Notes under the pieces: model-generated
What the model saw: the letters and a program-made list of their open reading frames with translations, nothing else
What the model was told of the DNA's origin: nothing
The model's database searches: none
Made by a program: the position numbers and the translations under genes
Shown: positions 13,917 through 25,374 of the stretch, one piece after another
How positions within the stretch are numbered: position 1 is the first letter of the stretch
How the letters are laid out: each line of letters begins with the position of its first letter
NCBI GenBank assembly: GCA_022266195.1
Contig: WHVY01000009.1
Location: forward strand, 1,674,001-1,738,000
Direction: 5' to 3'
Length of the DNA stretch: 64,000 nt
DNA from: Tetranychus cinnabarinus
Lineage: Eukaryota > Arthropoda > Arachnida > Trombidiformes > Tetranychidae

Positions 13917-16746
13917 ATGAATATACCTCTTTTAATACTTTTTATATTCATCATATTTATACATTCAATTGTAAATGTCCTCGGTTATAGTAAAGGTAAG
14001 TCCATCCACTTTTTTTCTGTGTGTGTGTGTGTTTACCCAGTTTAACCTAAAAATATTGAATGACCATTTTCTGGTGTAAATTATTTCTAATCATTTCAAA
14101 CATTATTCTTGTTTATTTTGATTACTCTAGCTCCACCGAGATTAGCATTACCCAAAACCAAAACCAATCCAGTAATTTATTTGGTTGGATCTAAAGTTCA
14201 ACTTCAATGTCCTGTTTATGCTGACCCCAAGAGGCTATTTGTTGAATGGATGAGAAACGATATGCCTGTTGAGCATATCCACAGGTATTTTGTTACCCTC
14301 AATGGTTATCTGAGAATCGAATATGCTCAATTGGAAGATTCTGGTGTTTACACTTGTAAAGCAGCCAACGGATTTGGTGCTGTCTATGCCAATATTACCC
14401 TCAGTATTTTACGGCAAGAAGATCTCGGTGAATCGGGTGGATTTAAATTTGACAATGTTAACCGACTTCTTTTGTCCAATGACTACCCAGAAGATTTGGG
14501 TTCATCATCTTCGCTGTCTCAATACAATTATGTTGAAGATACCTTACTGGGTCCATACTTTGTAGATCTAGTTCCTCCAAAAACCAAAGTAATCAAACTA
14601 AATTCTGGTAAACCATTGAGATTACGGTGTAATGTTGCCGGTAAACCCAGACCAGAAATACTTTGGTATAAAAATGGATCACCCATTAGTACAACTCGAT
14701 TACCTCCCGGAACTACCAGATTCAATGGTATTTTCACCATTCCCGAAAGTCGTATTGAAGATTCAGGATATTACATGTGTGTTGCCTCCAATGTTAAAGG
14801 TCAAATAAATACAACGTTCAGTGTTACTATTTCAGGTTAGTTCTTTTCAGTCCACATTGTATTATAAACGTCTTTCAAATTAAAATAGCAAATAGTTTAA
14901 GGTACTGATACTCATACATGATTTATCAGTCTAAGTTTAGAACATTTTGATTGAAATTTTCCAGTCAATATTGTTAAGTTTGTTATGCTACTGAATAATC
15001 ACTGAAGAGATTAGAATAGGTTTAGCATTTCATTCGGTAATCTAGAAAAGGGATTTTATTTGACATTTCAATAAGAGTATTCAGGTTCAAATTGTGTTTG
15101 ACTGGAACTAGATTTTTTCATATTTTTTTTGCTCTACTTTATAGATGAATATAACTTACCTGACAAGACGGTATTGACATATTGAGCATTATTTTGCAGC
15201 TTTAATCTTCTAATTAGACAGTTTTGTTGATTTGAATTATCTTGCTTTTCCTCCTTTCTGACTTAAGATCTATTAGTTAAATTTTCATAGTCAAATACTA
15301 TCTTGCCATCAATCTTAGACACTTATGAAGAAATCACCAATTCCAATCAAGTTACCTCAAAACTCATTATAGATACTCTTCATTCCGATCTTTGATGTAG
15401 CGTCGGCCCACTTGACGAATTGAGTTGAATTGCTTTAGAATAGTGATAACGATTCAACTGATAACTTACCAACTTTTATTTTCCTTGCAATTCATTTTTG
15501 TTTCAACCTTTTCAACTTTTCATAGCAGCTGATTAAGTAATCAATTGCTTCAGACACATTTCAAATGACTAATACAACCTTTTTTCTTTCATTCCAAATT
15601 ATACAGATAAAGTGAATCGGCCAGAAATTATCGGAATCAACCCTGAAAATAGTACAGTTCTATTGGGTCAACACACTTTCTTAGATTGCCAGTTCAAAAG
15701 TAAACTAGAACCATTAGTTAGGGTAAGATTTTAAATTCAATATTGATCTCAATTGTGTTTTGCCAATTGATCATTGAATTGCCATTTCTAATTTGTTTAT
15801 TTGTCTATTTCAGTGGTTAAAAGAGCTTTCACCAGAGGAACTTGAAGACGAACCAGATGAAGGTATTCTGATTGAGATTGATGGCGAATATTTCAGATCT
15901 TTGAAATCATCGCCAATTTTACACAAACGAGATGGAATCTATTATAATAGGTTGATAATTGATTCAGTTGATCGAAGTGATTCTGGTAAATACTTGTGTT
16001 CCGTGGTTAACTATAAAGGATATGCTTATCGTGCAAGCTATTTGACGGTGGTAACATCAACTGAAATGAATCAACTGCGAGACTTGGGATTACCTGGGAT
16101 CAATTACTGTACTCTATTAATAATCGTTATAGCCATCATTGGCTGTATAGTCCTGGTAATATTTTTCACCTTTTTCTTGTACGAAAACAGGGGAAGAAGA
16201 AGAGAAGGAATTTTGGGATTAAGGATTGGAATTGGCAGGAGAGGATCGGAAAGGGCTAGAATTGGAGGTGGAGGAACCAAAAATGCCTCCAGAATTGATG
16301 TTCCTGGTTTAAATGATGGCTTTGATGGTAAAAGTCATCTATTTCCAACTGACACTCTATCTAAGACTGATCATTCGCTTAAATTTCCAATTTCAGGGCA
16401 CCTTTATCAACCTTCTGTCTATCATCATCATGTTAAACATCTTCAACCGCCAACACCAAAATTTCAATCTAAAGTTCGACCTTTGCGACTTTCATCTTCA
16501 TCTTCATCATCAGCCATTTCTCCTGCTCATCAACAAAACCATTATTCCAATGCCAATGAATGTGGATCGTATAGTCGATGTCAATATGAACAGCCTAACC
16601 ATAGGCATAAATATCAATATCATCAGAATGCCAATTATTCTAATCAACGTTCGGTCAAAGATTATGCGTCTTATCAAAAGTTGACCAATGCAGTTATTGA
16701 AATAACTCCAAAAGCATCATCTAATCGAAGTCTTGGTGTTATCTAA
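13917..16746 (+). CDS. FGFRL1: FGFRL1-type receptor: three Ig domains, one membrane helix, no kinase
   Basis: Cell-surface protein of 610 residues resembling fibroblast growth factor receptor-like 1, an FGF receptor relative that lacks the kinase and acts in cell adhesion and as an FGF decoy. Exons 13917-13995, 14131-14835, 15607-15722 and 15814-16746 join in frame. Residues 1-24 are a signal peptide. Ig1 has LQCPVYADPKRLFVEW (Cys 53) and DSGVYTCKA; Ig2 has LRLRCNVAGKPRPEILWYKNG and DSGYYMCVASN; Ig3 is split by an intron (FLDCQF and DSGKYLCSVVN). The membrane helix is residues about 399-423. The tail of about 187 residues starts with a basic, Gly/Arg-rich stretch and becomes rich in His, Tyr, Asn and Ser; a His-rich end is also found in vertebrate FGFRL1. 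There is no kinase domain before the stop at 16746, so it is not a truncated FGFR model. Confidence 0.85.
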
Positions 16747-18782
16747 GACTAAAAGTCACAAATAATTTCATAAATTGTACATTTGCAAAGAGATATTTTA
16801 TCAATGGGATTTTGAAAGTATCTAACAAGCATTTAATCAGTCGTTTATTTAATCATCTTCACCTTCATGACCATCACCAAGCTCATTATCAAGCATCATC
16901 ATCTTTTTGGTGTCTTTTCCTTTCAACCTCTATTTCATTGTATTTTTTGTTTTCTAATAATCTCAAATGGCATTTATTGTCGAAGACTCAGCAGTCTTAT
17001 TGCATGTGAGTGAATTAGAGTATTTTGTTTTAGTTTAAATTGTACAAAGTGTCTTCAAAAGTTGCTCCAAACACAAAAATTGCATTCATTTTCATTGCAT
17101 GATCATAAAATTATTGAAAATTGTTACAAGATCAAAGTATTTTTTACTCTAGTAAATAAATTATATCACTAAAGTAAACCACGATTTAATTTAGTTGTCA
17201 AATTTGTTCTCCTTTAGGTTATACATAATGTCTTCTTTGTGATTGAATAACCAACAGTCACAGATGAATGAATTAGATTCAACTTGAACAATAAAATTGG
17301 GTCGTCGAAGAAGTGTTTCGAAGGTTGTCTCGGAAAGAGTTGTCAATTTATTTGAATTGAGGTAGATTGTTACCGGTCTAGTCAGATTATTATATTATCA
17401 AATGATCCTGGTTCAATGTTTTCTGATGTTAAACGATTACCACTCAAACTTATCTCAAGTGGTGCATCAATGTATTGGTGAGATGATAAGGTAAATGTAT
17501 GAGCTGCCAAAAATCAATATATTTATCCCGAAAACAATCTACTATAACATTGGATTTGATATCAGATTATAACAAATCCCATAAAAATTAAATTAAAGTA
17601 CAAAAAATCAAGCTAAGAATAGATTAAACCAATGCCGCGAAAATTTGTGAGATTTAAAGACGAGGGCGAAGCCCGAATGTAGCTTCGAGATATCTGAGTT
17701 TAACTGATTCAGACAAATAGATTAAATTGTCCTGAATATGAAAACATAAACTTTTAATTACTAACGTAATTATTACTAACTAATTATTAACGTAAGTGAT
17801 CGCTTCGATGTAACAAAATTTGACTAAATTTGCTATTTTCAATTTTAGTTGTTATGACTTTACCTTATGTGCTTTAACTGTAATGAGTTCAGCCGTTTTC
17901 AGTCCAAACCGCCTTATCAATAAATTTTGATTGATTTCATAAAAATTAATTTATCTTTTTACTTTACTGATTTTTTGTCTTACAAGAAACATGAGATTTA
18001 TTATTATTTGTTGGCATAACTAGGTGAGAAAATTTGCTTGGATTTGCTCCAGAAACCTAACTTTTGCTCTAGTTTCTTCCCTGGTTATAATCTGTGTTGA
18101 TTTTTTAAATAAAGTTATAACCTTGAGTGTATTTGAAAGAAAATCAAATCAAATTTATCCGAATATTATCTTTTAAATATAAACTGTCATCTACACGATA
18201 AAAACTTGATTTTTCATCAATTAAGCTTTATTTGATTGCAGTTCATTGCAAAAATATTCAGTTGACCGAGAGGTAAAATTAGGTGAAATAGATTAAAATA
18301 ATTTGTTTTATATTGCTTTTGATGAGTGTATAATTGTTTGAATTATACATGTAACATGTGTATTGTAGTCAATAAACGCTCATTTAAAATCAAATATGAT
18401 GGAGAAGACTGGATAAAATATCCGGAAGTTAAGGCTTGTCGATGAGAAGCTTTGATGAACATTAAATTATAAAATCAACGAAATTCGAATTCGATAGCTT
18501 CACTTTTGTAATTTTAATTAGCTGCATAAATTTCCACAGTAATTCATCCCAGATAAATTACTATTGGCACTAATAGAAAGGCAAGAATATGTAGAACTCA
18601 TACATTTTCTCAAATGCAAATAATAAATGCATGAATTTTTCATCATTCTATCATAATAATTGAATTCCAGGTCATCTTAAGTTGCCAGTTAATAAATTTT
18701 TGGATGGACTCATAACGGGATAAAGTTTTGATCACATAAAAAGGCAGTTCGTGAATTGACGACAAAATGTTGTGGAGAGATT
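16747..18782. other. 3' region of FGFRL1-like gene and intergenic DNA
   Basis: Convergent gap between the FGFRL1-like gene and PINCH. Probable 3' untranslated sequence followed by AT-rich DNA. A slightly GC-richer patch at about 17630-17700 is unexplained. No gene seen. Confidence 0.55.
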
Positions 18783-20669
18783 TCACAGAATGCTTTTATT
18801 GCCAGTAGCCTTTTCGGAGTAATGTTTCTTCAATCTTTTCCTTAATTCAGAGGGGAACTTTTCAAAGCATCGTTTACAACAGGGTTTAAGGTCAACATCA
18901 TAGAATTTGCTTTTTTGTGTCAATTTCATATCACAAAATGAGCAGCTAAAATGATCAACGCACCAAGCCTTATTTAAAGCTGTAAAAACATCACCACTAA
19001 TTACATGATTGCAGACGTAACATAAATTGCCAAATAATTGATGATAATGAGTTTCGCAGTATGCTAGTCCCTAATGAATAAGAAAAAAAAGTCATGAATA
19101 AAATTAAATAACACTTTAAAAGTTGAGCAAAATTTACCTTTTTCTCATAATGTCTATGACCAAGGAAGGGTTTTTCACATTTTGCACAAACGAAATGTTC
19201 AACATGCCAATTTTTCCCCAATGCTGTAACAATCCTCTCTTCGATTGGCCGATGACAAGATCCACAAATAGGTATACCCATTTTATCGTGACATCTTAAA
19301 CAATATAATTCACCTTTCACTTCACGTGCATTTGAGTCAAGTTCAACACCGCAAGAGTAACAATTGAAATGATACGGATGATAAGGTTCACTCTGTGAAA
19401 GAAAAAGAAAGGAAATAAATAAAATTTTGTCTAATATCTTGGATTATTATCTTGAAATATTATAAAATTCAAACATAGAAAGATTTCCAAATTTAGGTAA
19501 AACCGCTTCTCCTTTTACACTATTAATTCTCTAGTCAATCCAATGGATCATTTAATATGATTTAAATTACTTTCCGCCTCACATTAACGAACCAAAAAGA
19601 ATTCAAATTCAGTTTATATTTTTAACCTTAAGAGAGGACGGAATTACGTAGGTGGCAATGACATCTTGCCAAAACGAATGAACAATCAAAACCAGCCAAG
19701 CTTCTTTATATTTGTAATATAAACATGGTTGGCGGTGATGGTCAAAATGTAATGTTGATTAAGGAGACAACGAGTATCACAAATTGAAACAGCTCCCTAA
19801 TCTGATATCATTTAAATGTAAACATCATGGTTCATGAAAACAAACCTTATACTTGAGAGGAGCTCCTTCATCAATTATTGCATGACATTTATGGCATATA
19901 TATTTTCCGATAGCTGCAGCCTTTTCCCTGGCATTACACTCATGGCACAAAGCACGGCCTGAAATAGATAAAAATAAATAAATTAATAAACAAACAATAG
20001 CAAGAGTTTGAGTGAAAACTTACCAGCATTTTTGATGAAACCTTGGTCAGCTAATGGAATCTGACATATTTGACAGTTGAAACAATCTGGATGCCAATTA
20101 TTATTTAAGGCTTTGATAACTCGTCCTTAATAGGAAAAAAATGAATTTTTAATAAGCATCAACAACAAATAAATGATAATATAAATCTTACCAATGATAA
20201 AATGTCCACATTTACCACAACAAGGAGCATAGAGAACATGAAAATCATGTTCACAGTATTTTCGACCTTCAAATTCATAAAAGATGGCATCTTTACTGAA
20301 TGGGCGGAAGCATTGGGCACACACAAAACATGACTGATGCCAAACTTCACCTCCTATGATGGACAAGAAATTCAGAAAATAAAATTAATTGGTCACCAGA
20401 AACAATAAAAAAGGTAAACAATGTGTAAACAGCAGTTTTGAGATCAATGTAAATATAGAAAGTATACACAGTGAAATCATATGTGGAGATGAATAGAAGG
20501 TAAACTCAATCCAAAAAGTATCCGATGGAGTTATAACCAACACTCATTGTCACAGGTCGATTAATTGTCACAATTGTAAATGTATTAACTTACCAGAGTT
20601 GACAATTTTTTCATTCTCCTCGAATCCAGAGCCACACCGGCTACAAAACATTGTGCTTGGGGAAGACAT
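18783..20669 (-). CDS. LIMS1: PINCH / steamer duck, five-LIM adaptor of integrin adhesions
   Basis: Adaptor made almost entirely of five LIM zinc domains. In animals it binds integrin-linked kinase and parvin (IPP complex) at integrin adhesion sites. Exons on the minus strand: 20669-20594, 20353-20192, 20125-20024, 19958-19846, 19392-19138, 19070-18783, in frame, 331 residues (vertebrate PINCH1 is about 325). LIM1 starts [18 protein letters not shown] and continues [19 protein letters not shown]; later domains show paired CxxC and HxxC/CxxC zinc ligands such as [51 protein letters not shown] and [14 protein letters not shown]. The end, [23 protein letters not shown], matches the basic PINCH C terminus. 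The ATG is the first in exon 1 and lies just upstream of LIM1. Confidence 0.95.
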
Positions 20670-21758
20670 GGTTAGGTGAAAACAATAGTTGAACAAGTGT
20701 TGTCAATGAACTACTCTTGTTGTTTATGTGAAGAGATGACGAAAAATATTGTCAAATTTAATGAACAGATGAATTTTTTGGTGAAAATATGGCTGTTGTA
20801 ATATGATGTTAATGATAAAAAAGATGGTTTATCCAAGATAGACTCAGAAAGAGAAGAAATAGAAAAGAGAAGGCAAGATGACAACACCCAATGAAAGATG
20901 TTATACTGAATGATGAAGAGGAGAAAAGCAAAAAACCTTCAGTGTTTTTTTGTGAGTTTGTGCCAGTTAAAAATCTTCCTCTCAATGCGGCAACACCATT
21001 TATGGTGTTGTTTGGATTAGACTTTCATGTGCGCATTCAACGATAATTTAACTAACCTCGCAATATACTTAGTTAACTACAATTAAACTTAATCTTCCTA
21101 CAAGACCAAAAATTTTAAACGGAAACCAGTTTTGCCTCTTTGCCTACTCAATTTAACTACAAACGCTCACGTCTTCCGTCGATCGTAACTTTTTTGATTA
21201 CTTCTAAATTTTCACAGTTTTCAATCGCCTAAACTCAGTTGAACCCTAAGAGGTTACCAGTTATACAGATAAGTTGACTAATTAATCTTTATTGAGATTA
21301 AGTAATAATGAACAATTAAGATTGAAAACATTTTTAATAAACTCTTAGGATCATAAATTGAGATCAATCTAATATTAGATTCAACATTCAACAGATCCTT
21401 TCAAGAACTTTGTTCTTTCATATTGTTGAAAGTATAAATTGATTAATTTTTGCATCTACAAAAGTCACAATTGAGTTAATTGTGAATATGATTAAGAATA
21501 TCATGAACTAAAATCAACTTATTATAAAAAATTATATTGAATGGACATTTTGTGTCTTCGTCTGTTTCTGTCGTAATCTTATCATTGTCATCTTGATCTT
21601 CATTCTTATCAGAGTAAGATCATTTTCACGTCTTACGCGTTACACCCTTTGTTAATAAATTACAAATGAAAGTAAACGTGTTCAAATGAAACATTTTAAT
21701 TTACTGTAAACACTATTTTACATCATTCAACAATTAATGTATTGTTTTATGCGGTAAA
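20670..21758. other. Intergenic region left of the duplicated block
   Basis: PINCH promoter side, then AT-rich DNA. The right part (from about 21660) is shared, inverted, with DNA downstream of the second silk-like gene (about 49720-49760). It also holds one copy of a dispersed repeat (21391-21549). Confidence 0.55.
21391..21549 (+). repeat. Dispersed direct repeat, copy 1
   Basis: About 160 bases starting near ATCCTTTCAAGAACTTTGTT, containing AGTATAAATTG and ATTTTTGCATC. The same sequence recurs in the same orientation at 28484-28650 with scattered changes. Its copies sit just downstream of the left silk-like gene and just downstream of the left GalNAc-transferase gene (both genes on the minus strand), so it may mark edges of duplication. 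Confidence 0.75.
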
Positions 21759-22751
21759 TTATTGTTGCTTATTTGGAGCCCTACCGAAGATATCACCAAA
21801 GACATCACCAATGTCACTGAAGACATCACTAGCACTAATATTGAAAATATTACCGGCGGTGTCGAATCCAATATCGGTCAAGTTACCGACAAGTTTGGTT
21901 GAGTTGGCAAGTATGTCAGCCTTGAAGCCAGCAACATTGGCCAAACCATCTCCAATAGCTTGAGCAACAGTTCCCGATCCATTGATTACGGTGGCTCCTA
22001 AGCCAAATCCAGTCTCAGCAGCACCAGCAACATCTTCCAATCCTGATGAAACAAAGTTTCCAGTACCGTTGATAACAGTGCCAGCAGCTTTTCCTCCTTC
22101 ATTAGCAAGATTACCGAACCCATTGAAAGTATTGTTAGCCAAAGAACCAGCTCCTGAAGCGAAACCAGAAACCAACTTTGCACCAGAAGTAGCGAGACCA
22201 CTGAAAGCACCTAAACCAAGTCCATTGAGGATTGAGCTAGCGATTTGACCACCGGCATTGGCAGCGCCTCCGAACATGTTAGCTCCGGTAGCAGCAAGGT
22301 TACCCATGCTACCAGCTACATTGGCTCCGATTCTACCTCCACTTTGAGCAAGAGATGAACCGATTTGGGAACCAGTTGAAGCAATTTTACCAGCTCCTTT
22401 GATACCAGAACCTACTGCATTACCAAAGCTTGAAACGCCGTTGGCACCCATTGAAGCTCCAGTTGAGGCGAGTTTACCGGCACCCTTGATGGCTGATGAT
22501 TCAAGAGAACCAATAGTTTTGATTCCACTTGAGGCAGCATTAGCAACAGAGTGGGCTGCTGAACCTAAACCATCAGCTACTTGAGCACCTGTATTACCAA
22601 TAGCTTTGGCGGCTTGTGAGGCCATGTTGAATGGGTTGAAGAAGAATCGACCATGAACTTTACCGTTCAAAGAAAGTTCGGGTTGTTCATCACAGATCAC
22701 GGCTGATGCAACAAGCATTAAGCAAAAAGCTGATACACCGAATGATTTCAT
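21759..22751 (-). CDS. Secreted Gly/Ala/Ser-rich repetitive protein, silk-like (left copy)
   Basis: Single-exon gene for 330 residues. Residues 1-20 (MKSFGVSAFCLMLVASAVIC) are a signal peptide. After a short unique part with KVHGRFFFNPFN, nearly all of the protein is built from loose 11-residue-like units of Gly, Ala, Ser and Asn with Ile/Val/Leu, such as SGIKGAGKIASTGSQIG and ATGANMFGGAANAGGQIASS. Several N-glycosylation sequons are present (NNT, NGT, NGS, NST, NLT, NIS). Composition suits a silk, saliva or matrix protein, but no characterised family is recognised. The C terminus (SDVFSDIGDVFGDIFGRAPNKQQ) differs from the inverted paralog at 48728-49684, although the middle is almost the same. 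The antisense ORFs over it are composition shadows. Confidence 0.85.
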   Translation of the reverse strand: MKSFGVSAFCLMLVASAVICDEQPELSLNGKVHGRFFFNPFNMASQAAKAIGNTGAQVADGLGSAAHSVANAASSGIKTIGSLESSAIKGAGKLASTGASMGANGVSSFGNAVGSGIKGAGKIASTGSQIGSSLAQSGGRIGANVAGSMGNLAATGANMFGGAANAGGQIASSILNGLGLGAFSGLATSGAKLVSGFASGAGSLANNTFNGFGNLANEGGKAAGTVINGTGNFVSSGLEDVAGAAETGFGLGATVINGSGTVAQAIGDGLANVAGFKADILANSTKLVGNLTDIGFDTAGNIFNISASDVFSDIGDVFGDIFGRAPNKQQ

Positions 22752-22846
22752 TTTTTCGTTTGATGAATTAAACTCAAGACAACTAGAAGTATTAAATTGC
22801 TTGAGAAAGTCTTGACTTATTAATTAATTTCGAGTAAATTGTCGAC

Positions 22847-22854
22847 TATTTATA
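22847..22854 (-). promoter_or_regulatory. TATA box of the left silk-like gene
   Basis: TATAAATA on the minus strand, about 96 bases before the ATG, followed by GTCGACAATTTACTCG. The same block, with TATATATA, lies at the same distance before the right copy, so the promoter was duplicated with the gene. Confidence 0.65.
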
Positions 22855-23303
22855 CGATTTTGTTCGCTTTTGATTTGAAAAACATATTTTCATTTAATGT
22901 CATTTACTCCCATTGATTTACCTTTGTAAATTGTTTGTTGTGTCTTCAAATTCAGATGCCTTTCTGTCAAAATCATCTCAAATCAACTTGTTATTTCAAT
23001 TGAATTGGTTATAATTAATCTCTATTAAATGGAAAATTCTATCACAAATAAGTTCCATGGTAATAATCCAGACAGCGAACAAGAACAATGGAAAAGTATC
23101 AAATCAATGCTATGCAAAAATCTCAAGATGGACAAATTTGAACATTTAAAAACAGTTTTTTGCATTTATCTATCTATTCGAGATGAATGCAAATTTAACT
23201 CCAATCATAACGGATAGAGCAATAGATCAATATTGTGAATCTCAAAAATTCAATTTGAATGCTTGCATTTTACAAATGGCAAAATTAAGAAATTACAATT
23301 TAT

Positions 23304-23693
23304 GCCCAGTCGACCCAGGCGTAAGCGCCAGAGACACGAGCGCAGAAGGCAAGGGTCAGATTTTGCGTTTAATAAAATTTTTGTGCGTTGAATGCTCGTT
23401 TGAATTTAAGTTTCTAGCAAAAAGATTCCCCAATCCAGACTCGCCCTTTAACATTCTCAATTGCCAATCTACTTGACCAATCCTTTAACCACTGAGTTAG
23501 TGACTTAACAAGTCAAAGACAATTTATGGAGTGTATTGTATAAGCAGACATTGATACTTTTACTTAAATGAAAATTATCGCGTTAAACGCGAAAAAACGC
23601 AAAGAGGCAAACGATTCTGTGTGTTAACTTTATGCGGTGTCTTTACGCTCTCTCTCTCGTTTGCTTGCGCCACAAGACTTGGGTTGACTGGGT
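23304..23693. mobile_element. Possible MITE with imperfect terminal inverted repeats
   Basis: Left end GCCCAGTCGACCCAGG and right end complementary to ACCCAGTCAACCCAAG (23680-23693), about 390 bases apart, with weaker similarity inside (GGCG...AAGC, ACGAG). The interior is locally GC-richer than its surroundings. No clear target duplication, so this is tentative. Confidence 0.4.
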
Positions 23694-23784
23694 GGGAATT
23701 CATTGGAAAGTACTTTATGTCTATGTGGTAACACTTTGTTACAATAGATGCATTCAGGTGAAAAATATCCATATGCATATGTCC

Positions 23785-25374
23785 ATGGCACTAGCTCATT
23801 GCAGCATTTTCATCACTTATCACATCAATAATTGGACAAACGCCACGAGTTCTGTAAAAATATTTAGTTTACACAAAAAAGGCAAAAAGAATTAGTTTCA
23901 TATGTAATGATTATAATTAAATAAAACAAATGAAATTATCTTTACCTATCTTCTCTTATTCTTGCTAATAAAGGTTCCAACCATCCTTTTGAGCATTCAC
24001 AATGAGCATCTAGAAAGGTAATTACTTGACCTTTAACATGTGATGCTCCTAAAAGACGAGCTCGAATCAATCCTGATCTGTTCCCCGTTCGTAATACATG
24101 AACAGGGACCGGCAAAGTAACCACATAATCTTCTAATTTTTTACCTAAATAATCTATAGATGACAACAATAAAATGAAATGGATTAATTTAATTGGAAAG
24201 TGAAATATATTGCAATTTATAAGCTACTATAAGACAGGTAAAAGTGGTCATTAACAAGATTCATGGGCTCAAGATACTATAACATTAATTTAAATTGATT
24301 GTCCAATTCAGAATCCTTTAGTTATTAAATGAAGATTAACCAAAAGGATTACATGAAATGTCAATTTGACTTTCATAAGATTTATACTGAACTGAATTAA
24401 TTTTCTCTCAAGAAATACAGGAAGAAAGTGAAACAATAGTAACTACAATGAGAAGAAGTATTAAACATCAGAAATTCTTACCTCATTCACTAGCATCATC
24501 AACAAGAATAATCTCCTCAAGAAGAGTCCTTGGTGAGGTTCTGATAATACTATGAACAGTTCGTAATAAAGTTGACCAAGCTTCATTATGAAAAACAATG
24601 ACAATGCTGGTTGTAGGTAATTCACTTGGATAACGTTTCTTCTTGCATCTAAATTATGATCAAGAAAAGATAAAAATATTCATTTATTCATCAAACAATG
24701 CAATTAATAGATAACTAACCAACAAAAATAATTAAATATTTTCCATTGCAATTAAACTCTTCATTTGATCTGCAATTTTCACGCAAATACAATAAAACAG
24801 TTTTTATATCGAAAATTAAATATCGTCAACGATAACAACTTACCTGGTGATTTCCATTTTCTAAGTTGATTTGATTTAAATGGTAAAAGAAGGGAATTGG
24901 CATTTTCATTTACAATTAAATTATCACTATTTAAATTTGATAAATCATTTTCAATTGATTCCTCTATTCCATTGTAATTAAAATTCACATTATTAGGATT
25001 ATTTGCACTAGAAGATGATAATTGAAATAATTTACGTTGTTTTCCACCAACACAATTAATACCAGAACTACCTAAACAGTTCATGTACAGGGTGCAACTA
25101 AAGTTCGTGTAGGAAGGTTGGCTCAAGAGATGAAATCAGTATCTCAAACGAGAAATCAAATCAAATTGAAATGTGTTTCTACGCAGGGGAAAATACTTTT
25201 TGCCTCTTACATGAACTTTAGCTACACCCTGTAGTACACTGAACTCAACCAGAATCCAGATAAAGATGACAATATTATAAACCGGTAAGTACTCCATCTA
25301 AATAAACGAAATCGTATTAACATTCTGTACAATGTTTGATGACAGGAAAGGCTTTCACTTGTTTGTAGAGTCAT
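23785..25374 (-). pseudogene. Broken polypeptide GalNAc-transferase copy (exons 1, 3, 4, fused 5/7)
   Basis: A decayed relative of the complete genes at 28932-32044 and 39879-42981. Exon 1 starts at 25374 but is split by a 144-bp MITE (25088-25231). Exon 2 and the intronic MITE found in both complete genes are missing. Exon 3 (about 24651-24483) ends with an in-frame stop created where the intact genes read DASDG. Exon 4 (about 24155-23948) still encodes the DAHCE block. Then a short piece of exon 5 is joined directly to a piece of exon 7 (ricin domain). The junction at about 23810-23820 lies in sequence that resembles both partners (TTTTCAYCACTT), so a deletion between short similar sequences is likely. 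It cannot make a working enzyme. Confidence 0.85.
25088..25231. mobile_element. Tc1/mariner-type MITE inside pseudogene exon 1
   Basis: A 144-bp element with inverted ends CAGGGTGCAACTAAAGTTC and (complement) CAGGGTGTAGCTAAAGTTC, flanked by TA on both sides (25086-25087 and 25232-25233). The intact paralogs lack it at the matching place. CAGGGTG ends plus TA target duplication fit a Tc1/mariner non-autonomous element. It has no coding capacity. Confidence 0.85.

Larger units (their letters stand above)
22752..23790. other. Promoter of left silk-like gene and gene-poor DNA
   Basis: The first about 230 bases are shared with the upstream region of the right silk-like copy. The rest holds a MITE-like element (23304-23693) and no convincing gene; ORFs at 23029-23217, 23183-23476 and 23632-23895 have no family features. 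Confidence 0.55.

Noticed and set aside
21982..22248. Pro/Ala-rich ORFs antisense to both silk-like genes (also 22399-22584, 48823-49080, 49231-49497)
   Set aside because: They arise from the codon composition of the Gly/Ala-rich sense strand; the sense ORFs have signal peptides and TATA boxes.
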